16,952 bases of DNA from Ktedonobacteraceae bacterium (GTDB lineage Bacteria > Chloroflexota > Ktedonobacteria > Ktedonobacterales > Ktedonobacteraceae), in the NCBI GenBank assembly GCA_017354095.1, contig JAFMRP010000018.1:1-16952 (forward strand), written 5' to 3'. Under the pieces are notes generated by a model that saw only the letters and a program-made list of their open reading frames with translations, was not told where the DNA came from and did not search any database. A program made the position numbers and the translations under genes. Below, in pieces: positions 7,090 through 14,084 of this stretch (positions are counted from its first letter, which is position 1; the number at the start of each line of letters is the position of its first letter).

Positions 7090-8391
7090 GTGCGTCATAT
7101 CAGGGCGATACTGGTTGTGCTTGGTCGCCTGGTGCTGGCGGTTACCTTCTGGGGCGCCGTGCGACTGTTTTTCGCCGTCAGGGTGTATAGTTTGCAGCAC
7201 GCGGCAGTGAGCCAGAACTGCTACTTTGCGATGGCACACAAGCGCGACGTGGACCCTATCATTGAGATCCCTTTTGTCCTGGCGCGGCGTGGCTGGAGAG
7301 CTCTGGCGGGAGAAGTCCGTTTCGTGCTGCGTGGTGATGCCTTCTGGCCAGGTTTTCTGGCGCGGCTGGTGCAGCGGCCACGCTGGCTAACGTGGCTGGC
7401 ACGGCCACTCAATCTGGGACCACTGCTCCACGCGCTGGGAGTGCGCCCGCTGGAAAGCCTGCAACTACGCCCTGCTGAGCAATGGATACGCGACTGGCTC
7501 AGGGTGGGCGACGATCGACCGGCAGGCGAGGTGCTGGTGCCATCGTTTTTACAGCGCATCGCGGCACAGTGTGGAGAAGATGTACAAATCCTGCGGCAGC
7601 AGCAACTCTCGCATCTGCTCTCCTGGCGCTACCAGCGATCTCTTCAGAAGCTGTATCACGCCGATCTTTTTGTTGAACCCGTACGGCGGCGAGTGAAACA
7701 GGAAGTGTTGCGATTGCTGCAGCAGCAGCTGGCCGATCTCAAGGCGTGGATGATGCACGGCGGATCGGCCTGGGGCGCTCCAGAGGGGCAGCTTTCGTCA
7801 GATGGTCGCCTGAGCCCGATCCCCTCGATCCTGCATCGCTTACTCCAGGACTGCCCGCCTGATCTGTGTGTTGTGCCCATCAGTATCACATATGATTTTA
7901 TGACTGTCCGCAGGCCGAGAGTTTTGATCAGCGTTGCTCCCCCGCTGGAAAACGCGCCGCAGCTTCCAGCGCGCACGTTAGCGTGGCAGTTACGCAGCGC
8001 CTGGCTGCTGCACACCTGTTTCACCTGTACACACCTGGCGAGCGACTTTCTGGCCCGTATACAGCAGCAGGCGATGGTCTCGTTTACGTCTGGTGAGATG
8101 GTCGCGGATATCGAGAAGCAAGTGAGGCAGCTTGTCTATGCCGGGCGGCTGGTTGATCCGCGCCTGCTATCTCGCGGTAAAATACAGCGCCTGGCGAACG
8201 GTTATCTCAAGTTTGCGCTGCGTCGTGGCCTGGTGCGCCGTATGGGACGCCGCTGGAGCCTGGTGGCCAGCGGCCTGGTTCCTGGGAATATGGCCGGCTA
8301 TAAAAACGATCCGCTGGCTTATGCTCTGAACGAATTGCAGGAGATGCTCAGCGTGACGGCCACTACCGGACCAATGATGCGGCTGGCCTAG
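7090..8391 (+). CDS. PlsC/PlsB-like glycerolipid acyltransferase
   Basis: The protein has about 433 residues. A hydrophobic N-terminal segment (AILVVLGRLVLAVTFWGAV) suggests membrane anchoring. Acyltransferase motif I is HKRDVD (His50-x4-Asp55), motif III is GAPEGQL (Pro-Glu-Gly at about 231-233), and a motif IV-like VVPISITYD follows at about 262. These fit the enzymes that acylate glycerol-3-phosphate or lysophosphatidate. Motifs I and III are about 180 residues apart, far more than in simple PlsC proteins, with an Arg/Gln-rich insertion between, which resembles the larger GPAT-like forms. The GTG at 7090 has AGGAG 6 bases upstream; the GTG at 7063 opens the same frame but lacks a good site. 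The specific acceptor cannot be told. It converges on the broken endonuclease III gene. Confidence 0.8.
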   Translation: MRHIRAILVVLGRLVLAVTFWGAVRLFFAVRVYSLQHAAVSQNCYFAMAHKRDVDPIIEIPFVLARRGWRALAGEVRFVLRGDAFWPGFLARLVQRPRWLTWLARPLNLGPLLHALGVRPLESLQLRPAEQWIRDWLRVGDDRPAGEVLVPSFLQRIAAQCGEDVQILRQQQLSHLLSWRYQRSLQKLYHADLFVEPVRRRVKQEVLRLLQQQLADLKAWMMHGGSAWGAPEGQLSSDGRLSPIPSILHRLLQDCPPDLCVVPISITYDFMTVRRPRVLISVAPPLENAPQLPARTLAWQLRSAWLLHTCFTCTHLASDFLARIQQQAMVSFTSGEMVADIEKQVRQLVYAGRLVDPRLLSRGKIQRLANGYLKFALRRGLVRRMGRRWSLVASGLVPGNMAGYKNDPLAYALNELQEMLSVTATTGPMMRLA

Positions 8392-8401
8392 CCTGTTGCT
8401 G

Positions 8402-8713
8402 TTATGCGGGCGGTTGGGGCCGGGTAGCGCGTTTTGGTAGCACCACTTTCTGGTAGTAGTCGCACAGGTCCGTCAGCACACATTTGGAGCAGCGCGGGAG
8501 GTCGTAAACGCACACGCGCTGGCCGTGGCGCAGCAGATCCTTGTGGAAATTGTGGATGATCTGGGCATCATTGGGCAGCAGCGCCTGTAGCAGATTGTGA
8601 GCGGCATCCGCGCTGACCTTTGGGCCGATCAGCCCCAGGCGGATACTCACTCGGTGAACGTGTGTATCGACTGGAAGGACAGGCTGTCTCGCACTGAAAA
8701 GCAGTACACAGGC
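8402..8713 (-). pseudogene. nth: Endonuclease III C-terminal remnant
   Basis: From about 8713 down to the stop at 8402 the minus strand reads ACVLLFSARQPVLPVDTHVHR...CVYDLPRCSKCVLTDLC. This is the end of the HhH-GPD domain with the catalytic VDTH aspartate and all four cluster cysteines (C-x6-C-x2-C-x5-C). It lines up residue for residue, with most positions identical, with the intact paralogue at 8971-9708. Similarity stops abruptly at about 8713: the HhH motif with its lysine and the whole N-terminal half are gone, and upstream DNA is AT-rich. The fragment is GC-rich like the left-hand block, so it is probably the resident nth gene, truncated when the accessory block arrived. An ATG at 8650 would give an 82-residue product, not expected to be active. 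Confidence 0.8.
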
Positions 8714-8762
8714 GTTATGTCTACTTTAGGAATAAGAAAGACATACAACAAACCTACAAAGA

Positions 8763-8814
8763 AATATACCTTATCCTCCTTGATGTGCTAGGAAGTAATA
8801 CTTATTCAGGCTCC
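8763..8814 (+). repeat. Imperfect direct repeat, left copy
   Basis: This 52-base segment beginning AATATACCTTATCCT and ending with AGGCTCC matches 9709-9760 at about 43 of 52 positions by eye. The two copies are 946 bases apart and bracket the intact endonuclease III-like gene. Just before this copy, CAAACCTACAAAGA resembles the last codons of that gene, so the copy may be the decayed 3' end of an earlier tandem duplicate. Confidence 0.65.
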
Positions 8815-8970
8815 ACTAGTTCAAGTAAAGTAGTACAAGCTAGCAAAGGAGTAAGCCCCAAGTCATCTCAGCAGATGTGTGAATGCTCTTGTTAGGATGT
8901 GATGGAGCAGTTCTTGAAAGTAATTCGTGTATACTACAGATATCTTGCTACAAGAGAAGAGGAAAGAATC

Positions 8971-9708
8971 GTGAGACAATCGCCACAGCGAGTTCGAAAT
9001 CTTGCGGATTACGGCTATCCGTCTAATGATATAACTGCCCTCTCAGCGAAAGCTCTTGAAGTGACAACACGACTGACCGAGCAGTTTGGAGAAGAGTCCT
9101 TTTCCAAAAAAGATCCGATGAGTATGTTGGTTGATATTCTTCTTTCACATCGTACCCGCGACGAGCAGACTGCGGCAGCCTGGGAAAACCTCTTGAAGCG
9201 CTTTGGTTCCTGGGAAGGTGTACGAGATGCGCCAACCAAAGAGGTAGAAGAAACAATTGCCAACGTCAACTTTCCTGAAGTCAAAGCGCCTCGTATTCAG
9301 ACGATTATGCGCCAGATCACCGAGGAGCGGGGTAGCCTCAACCTTGATTTCCTCTGTTCGCAGCCTGTTGAAGAATCGGCGGCCTGGCTCAACCGTTTTC
9401 AAGGAATCGGGCCTAAAACCATTGCATGTGTTCTACTGTTTAGCTGTAAAATGCCCATACTTCCCGTTGACATTCATGTCCACCGCACCTCGATTCGCAT
9501 TGGGCTGATTGGCAAGAAAGTTACAGCAGAAGCAGCTCATAACCTCTTACAAGCACTTTTGCCACAAGATGCCCGTAGTATCTATGATTTCCATAAAGGA
9601 CTGCTTCGGCTCGGCCAACGTATCTGCGTCTATGAACGTCCTCGCTGCAATAAATGCGTGCTGACTGATATCTGCGATTATTATCGAACGGTAGTCAAAC
9701 CAAAATAG
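8971..9708 (+). CDS. nth: Endonuclease III-like DNA glycosylase/AP lyase
   Basis: The protein has about 245 residues from the GTG, of the HhH-GPD family with an iron-sulfur cluster. It would excise oxidised pyrimidines and cleave the abasic site in base-excision repair. Visible features are the HhH motif FQGIGPKTIACVL with the Schiff-base lysine (Lys149), LPVDIHVHR with the catalytic aspartate (Asp167), and a complete cluster loop C-x6-C-x2-C-x5-C (Cys219, 226, 229, 235). The GTG at 8971 has AGAGGAAAG upstream with good spacing. In-frame GTG 8899 and ATG 8902 would add 23-24 residues with no family match behind a poorly spaced AGGA. The gene is more AT-rich than the left block and lies opposite to its truncated relative at 8402-8713, between direct repeats, which suggests it arrived by transfer. 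Confidence 0.9.
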   Translation: MRQSPQRVRNLADYGYPSNDITALSAKALEVTTRLTEQFGEESFSKKDPMSMLVDILLSHRTRDEQTAAAWENLLKRFGSWEGVRDAPTKEVEETIANVNFPEVKAPRIQTIMRQITEERGSLNLDFLCSQPVEESAAWLNRFQGIGPKTIACVLLFSCKMPILPVDIHVHRTSIRIGLIGKKVTAEAAHNLLQALLPQDARSIYDFHKGLLRLGQRICVYERPRCNKCVLTDICDYYRTVVKPK

Positions 9709-9760
9709 AATATACCTTATCCTGCTTGATATGCTAGTAAGTAGCAGATATTTAGGCTCT
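9709..9760 (+). repeat. Imperfect direct repeat, right copy
   Basis: It starts immediately after the TAG stop of the endonuclease III-like gene and matches 8763-8814 at about 43 of 52 positions. See the left copy for the duplication model. Confidence 0.65.
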
Positions 9761-9783
9761 TTACTCATACTGTGAATAGTATC

Positions 9784-9925
9784 GAGCAAAAGCGAGCAGG
9801 GCGAACAGTTCCCAGAACAACCAGGGTGAACAATGGAGGTGGGGCGAGCAATGAAAGCGGACAGGGTGAACACAGGGCGAGCAAAAGTGAGCACTTCGAA
9901 TAACCAGGACGAACAAGGGCGAACA
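9784..9925 (+). repeat. Iteron-like cluster of GARCA boxes
   Basis: Eleven copies of GAGCA/GAACA plus one GGACA variant occur in 142 bases, all in the same orientation. Several sit inside a longer GGGYGARCA form. Starts are 9784, 9794, 9803, 9815, 9828, 9846, 9859 (variant), 9868, 9879, 9889, 9911 and 9921, so most neighbours are 9-13 bases apart, close to one helical turn. Such same-face arrays usually bind a protein cooperatively, as in replication iterons or recombination enhancers. No cognate gene is adjacent. Confidence 0.55.
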
Positions 9926-9957
9926 TTTCTACCGACCCTGAACGTGATCGACGCCTC

Positions 9958-9992
9958 GCAGGTTTAACCCGCTCGCGGGGTAAGCAAGATAA
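9958..9992 (+). repeat. Hairpin element copy 1
   Basis: GCAGGTTTAACCC is followed by the stem CCCGC/GCGGG and the fixed tail TAAGCAAGATAA. The 18 bases before it (GAACGTGATCGACGCCTC, from 9940) resemble the upstream flank of copy 5. In this copy the stem is shifted by one base, leaving an extra G. Confidence 0.75.
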
Positions 9993-10008
9993 AGGCAACC
10001 AGAAATCG

Positions 10009-10107
10009 CTAGCTCTCTGCTAGACGACTGTCAACAATCGACTTGAGAAGCCATTTGACGAGCTAGATTGTTTCTAGACATGTTCACACCGATCTAGAAC
10101 GATCTAG
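10009..10107. repeat. Cluster of six CTAG-centred sites
   Basis: CTAG occurs at 10009, 10020, 10063, 10074, 10094 and 10104, several as GATCTAGA or GAGCTAGA. The intervals of 11, 43, 11, 20 and 10 bases are near whole helical turns. This may be a set of operator-like sites. The meaning is unknown. Confidence 0.4.
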
Positions 10108-10278
10108 CTTTCTTTTCCCCTTGACACGACCTGCACATGTGACCCCGCGACCAAGCCCAACCACCACTCACATGCTCGAGCGGAGGCCCTACCATGCCTT
10201 GTGAGCAACGTGACATTCTTATTCGCTGGGTATCTCTCTGCCCCCTGTTTGCCGGCCAGAGAACATCGTCACTCGCCC

Positions 10279-10312
10279 ACAGGTTGACCCCCGAAGGGGG
10301 TAAGCAAGATAA
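10279..10312 (+). repeat. Hairpin element copy 2
   Basis: ACAGGTTGA is followed by the stem CCCCC-gaa-GGGGG and the tail TAAGCAAGATAA. The downstream GCCGAAATGC resembles the flank of copy 3. Confidence 0.8.
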
Positions 10313-10478
10313 GCCGAAATGCTGCCCTAGCCAGTTCTGAATGTAACGCAGTCCCTTGTGCCCAACGTTTTTCCTCCTTTGCCGTGATACTCGTACCCGG
10401 CATTGGCCGCTCCTCCAGCTATACCCGTATCCATCGTGCCCTGCGAACTATCCTGATCTTCTCGAATCCCCTACGCCC

Positions 10479-11780
10479 TCACTCCCCAGATCTTAAGTGT
10501 ACTTCTACCCCCCCACTGGCGAGCATCCGCCCATCGGCGCTCAATGCCAGGCTGAAAATAGCGCCTGTATGGCCGGTGAGCGTGTGCAGGAGTTGGCCGG
10601 TCTGCATGTTCCATAGCTTGATGGTTGTATCGTGACTACCACTGGCGAGCATCCGTCCATCGGCACTCACAGCCACGCTGGAGACAGGGAAGGCATGGCC
10701 GGTAAACGTGTGCAGGAGTTGGCCGGTCTGCATGTTCCATAGCTTGATGGTTGTATCGTGACTGCCACTGGCGAGTGTCCGCCCATCGGCACTCAATGCC
10801 ACGCTGTAAACAGTGCCGGTATGGCCGGTGAGCGTGCGCAAGAATTGGCCAGTCTGTGTATTCCACAGCTTGATTGTTACCCCACTGACACTGGCAAGCA
10901 TCCGCCCATCAGCACTCAATGCCACGTCCCCAATCCATTTTGTATGATCGGTAAGTACGCGCAGGAGTTGGCCGGTTTGCCCATTCCACAGCTTGATCGT
11001 CTGATCGTAACTGCCACTGGCAAGTGTCCGCCCATCGGCACTCAATGCCACGCAGTAAACAGCGCCGGTATGGCCGGTGAGCCTGCGCAGGAATTGGCCG
11101 GTTTGTCCATTCCACAGTGTGATCGTCCTATCGTCACTTCCACTAGCGAGCGTCCGCCCATCGGCACTCAATGCCACACTCTCTATTGAGAGTGTATGGC
11201 CTGCCAAGGTGTGGTGGACTTCGATCGCCTCTGGCCTGGCAGCAAGCGAGTGTGATGATTGCTCGTCTGCTTGCTGACCGCCACCTTTTGTCACGAGAAG
11301 ATTCTGGCTCGCGTTGCTCGACGGTTGCCCGCTTCGGAGTTCAACGAGCACACGCTTGACGTGCCCGATAATATCGTAAAACGCATCATCCTGATGTGAC
11401 CAATGTGTGATTGGCTGCGCATTGGTTGGAATCATCTGAAGCGTTGCTAGTGGCGTATCTTGCCAGAAGGTCGTGCGAATAAGCACGGGAATAACGCGCG
11501 CACTGCCCTGCTCATGGCGTTCCATGGCTCGCTTCATCTCAGTGCCATAGCAATAGTCCGAAGCGATAAAATCAGGACTAATGAGGAGCAGAAAAATATC
11601 GGCTCGCTCCAGATGCTGGTGCAGGACTTCTTCCCAGTTCATGCCAGCATTGATGTTGATATCGCTCCAAATCCTGATCTGGCCCTGCCGTTCCATCGGC
11701 ATCAAATGTCTTTTCAGATCGATGAGCATGGCCTGATCTTCGCGAGCATAGCAACAAAAAACTTCCAGCGGAGTAGACAT
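10479..11780 (-). CDS. TIR domain protein with WD40 repeats, frameshifted in the last repeat
   Basis: The reading frame gives 433 residues. Residues 5-130 form a TIR domain (EVFCCYAREDQ, RIWSDINI, IFLLLISPDFIASDYCYGTEMKRAM). Glu81 sits where TIR NAD-cleaving enzymes have their catalytic glutamate. After a Ser/Gln-rich linker, from about residue 190, come five complete 41-42-residue WD40 repeats (VALSADGRTLASGS...TIKLWN) and a sixth that is broken. Within a run of seven G (10508-10514 on the plus strand as C) the frame goes off into VEVHLRSGE-stop. Reading one base over restores STLKIWGVRA-stop, ending at 10471, the expected end of a WD40 blade. Such proteins sense an unknown signal with the propeller and may deplete NAD as a defence or death effector; that role is inference. 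A good promoter lies upstream, and AGGTAGG precedes the ATG. Confidence 0.88.
   Translation of the reverse strand: MSTPLEVFCCYAREDQAMLIDLKRHLMPMERQGQIRIWSDININAGMNWEEVLHQHLERADIFLLLISPDFIASDYCYGTEMKRAMERHEQGSARVIPVLIRTTFWQDTPLATLQMIPTNAQPITHWSHQDDAFYDIIGHVKRVLVELRSGQPSSNASQNLLVTKGGGQQADEQSSHSLAARPEAIEVHHTLAGHTLSIESVALSADGRTLASGSDDRTITLWNGQTGQFLRRLTGHTGAVYCVALSADGRTLASGSYDQTIKLWNGQTGQLLRVLTDHTKWIGDVALSADGRMLASVSGVTIKLWNTQTGQFLRTLTGHTGTVYSVALSADGRTLASGSHDTTIKLWNMQTGQLLHTFTGHAFPVSSVAVSADGRMLASGSHDTTIKLWNMQTGQLLHTLTGHTGAIFSLALSADGRMLASGGVEVHLRSGE
10551..11210 (-). repeat. Tandem 126-base repeats coding WD40 blades
   Basis: The WD40 half of the TIR gene repeats at DNA level with a period of about 126 bases. 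The two copies covering about 10602-10854 are nearly identical, including third codon positions. The third blade has lost one codon (SVSGVTIKLW). This points to recent duplication or conversion among blades. Confidence 0.75.
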
Positions 11781-11809
11781 CCTGAATAACCTACCTTTAT
11801 CAAAGGAAA

Positions 11810-11837
11810 ATTATAAATGCACTCGTCTCTCTTGCAA
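11810..11837 (-). promoter_or_regulatory. Promoter of the TIR-WD40 gene
   Basis: On the minus strand TTGCAA (11832-11837) is followed after 16 bases by a perfect TATAAT (11810-11815). Transcription would start near 11803, giving a leader of about 20 bases before the ATG at 11780. Confidence 0.7.
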
Positions 11838-12442
11838 CATTTACATGCATACTAGAGGAAAAGCCACAACTTGGCAAAGCAACAATTCACGCAGTGGATG
11901 CCGAGCGCGAGACCATTGCTCCCAACCGCCCAGTAGGTACTTCGGTTTTGCTGCATTTCATACTATCTCTTTTAGGGATATGTATGTGGTACTGCTCAAT
12001 GCGTTCATCACTTCGTCTTATACAGAGCTCTTCCATAGTATCGACTCAGGTACCCCTTCTTGCACTGTACCAATATTACAGACGCTCCGCCCTGTCACCG
12101 CACAGTATATTTCGTTGCCCACGTTACAGCATGCTCACACATGCCGCCCAACATTGACAGCCTCACCCGACGTGAATCGCCCGCCCGCAGGTTGACCCCC
12201 GAAGGGGGTAAGCCAGATAAAACAGCCGAAACGCACATACTCATTTCAGAAAAAGGTCATCAAGTCGCATCAGGGCAAGCGATGAATGTGGATATCTCCA
12301 TGAAACATCCCCATGAACTCCAAATATCCTATAATACACTATTTCATCATTTTTGCCGCTTCCTCTCCGGGTACCTTCTGTCAATAGCTGTCAGCAACGC
12401 GGAGCATCAGACGGCAATCGCGCTTTCTTCCCTACTTTCTCC
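11838..12442. other. Gene-free stretch between the TIR and Vgb-like genes
   Basis: No convincing gene was found on either strand. Apart from hairpin element copy 3 I see no repeat, RNA gene or recognisable gene remnant. Short open frames lack ribosome sites and look random. Confidence 0.5.
12187..12220 (+). repeat. Hairpin element copy 3
   Basis: GCAGGTTGA is followed by the stem CCCCC-gaa-GGGGG and the tail TAAGCCAGATAA, with one change from the other tails. The upstream CCCGACGTGAATCGCCCGCC is related to the flanks of copies 1 and 5. Confidence 0.8.
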
Positions 12443-12469
12443 TTGACAAAGGCTTTTCCTGAATATACT
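12443..12469 (+). promoter_or_regulatory. Candidate promoter of the Vgb-like lipoprotein gene
   Basis: A perfect TTGACA (12443-12448) and a near-consensus TATACT (12464-12469) are separated by only 15 bases. TACTTT at 12466-12471 would give a spacing of 17. The leader to the ATG at 12692 is long, about 215 bases. Confidence 0.5.
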
Positions 12470-12691
12470 TTATACAAAGTAACGATCAAAGTGATGATCA
12501 TCAGTTACACGCATGGTTGCCATGCTCGTTGTTCATGATCGATATCGATACCATTCGCCAGATCTGCTGGCTCTTTCCTGACGACCGCTTGCTTACCTCA
12601 CTGCATGTTGGGATTTACAATCGTACAAGTTATCACAGAATGCCATTGGTGCCTTTTTACCGGAGATACCAAGCATGAGAAAGGTCCATCC

Positions 12692-13765
12692 ATGTTTCTC
12701 TTTTCTTCCAACAGGCGAAACTGGTTCCACTGGAGAACATCCCTTTTCCTCTCACTGCTCAGTGTTGTGCTCCTGGTGGGATGCGCAGAGGTGCCCTCTT
12801 CCTCACCTGTTCCCACCATTACTAGCACCCCCAGCGTTAGCAAAATCAGCAGGTTTCCCCTGCCGGATAAGCTCAGTAACCCGACAGGGATTACGAGCGG
12901 ACCAGATGGGGCGCTCTGGTTTACTGAGACCTCAGCGGGCAAGATAGGACGCGTCACCGTCCAGGGCAAAATCTCCGAGTTTCCTTTGCCAACTGCTGAT
13001 AGTCATCCGTATGACATTACTAGCGGGCCAGATGGAGCACTCTGGTTTATTGAGACTTTAGACAGTGCGCAGGCGTATTCAGGCAAGATAGGACGCATCA
13101 CCGTCCAGGGCAAAATCTCCGAGTTTCCTTTGCCAACCGACCTCAGCAATCAGAATGGGATTACGAGCGGACCAGATGGAGCACTTTGGTTTACTAATCG
13201 TACTCCTGGAGTAGGGCGCATCACTCCCCAAGGAAAAACCATCGGGTTCTCCCTGCCAGATGAGCTCAGGGTGCCTGCAGGGATTACCAGCGGACCGGAT
13301 GGGGCGCTCTGGTTTACTGAGATCTTAGCGGGCAATATAGAACGCATCACCGTCCAGGGCAAAATCTCCGAGTTTTTCATGCCGAGCACTGGTAGGCCTG
13401 GTGAGATTACCAGCGGATCGGATGGAGCACTCTGGTTTACTGAGCCCATAGAGGGCAAGATAGGACGCATCACCGTCCAAGGTAAAATCTCCGAGTTTCC
13501 CTTGCCGACCAGCTTCGGCAAGCTTGGTGAGATTACCAGCGGACCGGATGGGGCGCTCTGGTTTACTGAGTCTTCAAGCAATACAGCGGTGGGTCCAAGC
13601 CAAATAAGACGCATCACCGTTCAGGGCAAAATCTCCGATTTCCCCTTGCCAACCGACCTCAGCAGTCCTCAAGGGATTACGAGCGGACCGGATGGAGCGC
13701 TCTGGTTTACTGATGATGAGGAAGGCGCGATAGGACGCATCACTCCTCAGAGCACGTCTTCATAA
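12692..13765 (+). CDS. Vgb-like seven-repeat beta-propeller lipoprotein
   Basis: The protein has 357 residues. An Arg-containing n-region and hydrophobic stretch end in a lipobox LVGC (Cys31), so it is probably a lipid-anchored extracellular protein. A Ser/Pro/Thr linker leads to seven repeats with the core ITSGPDGALWFTE, each followed by IGRITVQGKISEFPLP, the pattern of virginiamycin B lyase (streptogramin lyase) propellers. In that enzyme the active site uses two histidines and a glutamate (His228, Glu268, His270 in the staphylococcal protein). Here no repeat has FTEH and the mature domain has hardly any histidine, so antibiotic lyase activity is unlikely; a binding or sensing role is more plausible. 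GAGAAAGG lies 7 bases before the ATG at 12692; an earlier ATG at 12605 would bury the signal peptide. The repeats are also very similar at DNA level. Confidence 0.88.
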   Translation: MFLFSSNRRNWFHWRTSLFLSLLSVVLLVGCAEVPSSSPVPTITSTPSVSKISRFPLPDKLSNPTGITSGPDGALWFTETSAGKIGRVTVQGKISEFPLPTADSHPYDITSGPDGALWFIETLDSAQAYSGKIGRITVQGKISEFPLPTDLSNQNGITSGPDGALWFTNRTPGVGRITPQGKTIGFSLPDELRVPAGITSGPDGALWFTEILAGNIERITVQGKISEFFMPSTGRPGEITSGSDGALWFTEPIEGKIGRITVQGKISEFPLPTSFGKLGEITSGPDGALWFTESSSNTAVGPSQIRRITVQGKISDFPLPTDLSSPQGITSGPDGALWFTDDEEGAIGRITPQSTSS

Positions 13766-13973
13766 GTCAATAGAGATCAATCTCTCTCTCGTTTACGGTT
13801 ATCGAGAATGTCTGGCATGGCAGGTTGAAGCAGCAATGAGCTCTCGGCCTGCCCCTCAGGCTGATGGAGTCTTCCAAATAGGTTCATTGCAGCATAACAC
13901 CCAACATTTCTTGTCGGCTCACTCACCATGCCCGACCATTGTAGCAGCCATCGAACCATGTGCGTCAGCCGCC

Positions 13974-14007
13974 GCAGGTTGACCCGCAAAGCGGGTAAGC
14001 AAGATAA
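13974..14007 (+). repeat. Hairpin element copy 4
   Basis: GCAGGTTGA is followed by the stem CCCGC-aaa-GCGGG and the tail TAAGCAAGATAA. Compared with copies 2 and 3, both stem arms have changed together (C to G and G to C), which preserves pairing. Confidence 0.82.
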
Positions 14008-14009
14008 AC

Positions 14010-14029
14010 ATAATTCCTATGAAACAAGC
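14010..14029 (+). repeat. Short direct repeat left of the SHOCT gene
   Basis: ATAATTCCTATGAAACAAGC at 14010-14029 resembles 14647-14666, differing by one insertion and one deletion of a single base. The pair brackets the SHOCT membrane-protein gene. Confidence 0.45.
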
Positions 14030-14084
14030 ATGAAAGGAGCAACTTTCAGGAGTGCAGGGGTATTATACAAAGCGAGGACTGGTC

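Larger units (their letters stand above)
9709..10470. other. Gene-free accessory stretch
   Basis: No frame here has a plausible start, ribosome site and protein-like composition. The stretch holds, in order, the right direct repeat, a cluster of GARCA boxes, hairpin element copy 1, a cluster of six CTAG sites, and hairpin element copy 2. Short open frames on both strands are low-complexity readings of these repeats. Confidence 0.6.
13766..14084. other. Intergenic stretch holding hairpin element copy 4
   Basis: No supported gene was found. A weak hairpin AGAGA/TCTCT at 13772-13785 lies just after the lipoprotein gene, but without a T run. A 70-residue minus-strand frame at 13777-13989 has no ribosome site or family match. 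Hairpin copy 4 and one copy of a 20-base direct repeat are the only structured parts. Confidence 0.5.

Noticed and set aside
13772..13785. AGAGA/TCTCT hairpin as terminator of the Vgb-like gene
   Set aside because: The stem is short and AT-balanced and no T run follows.
13777..13989. A 70-codon minus-strand frame between the lipoprotein gene and hairpin 4
   Set aside because: No ribosome site or family resemblance was seen, and it partly runs into the hairpin element.
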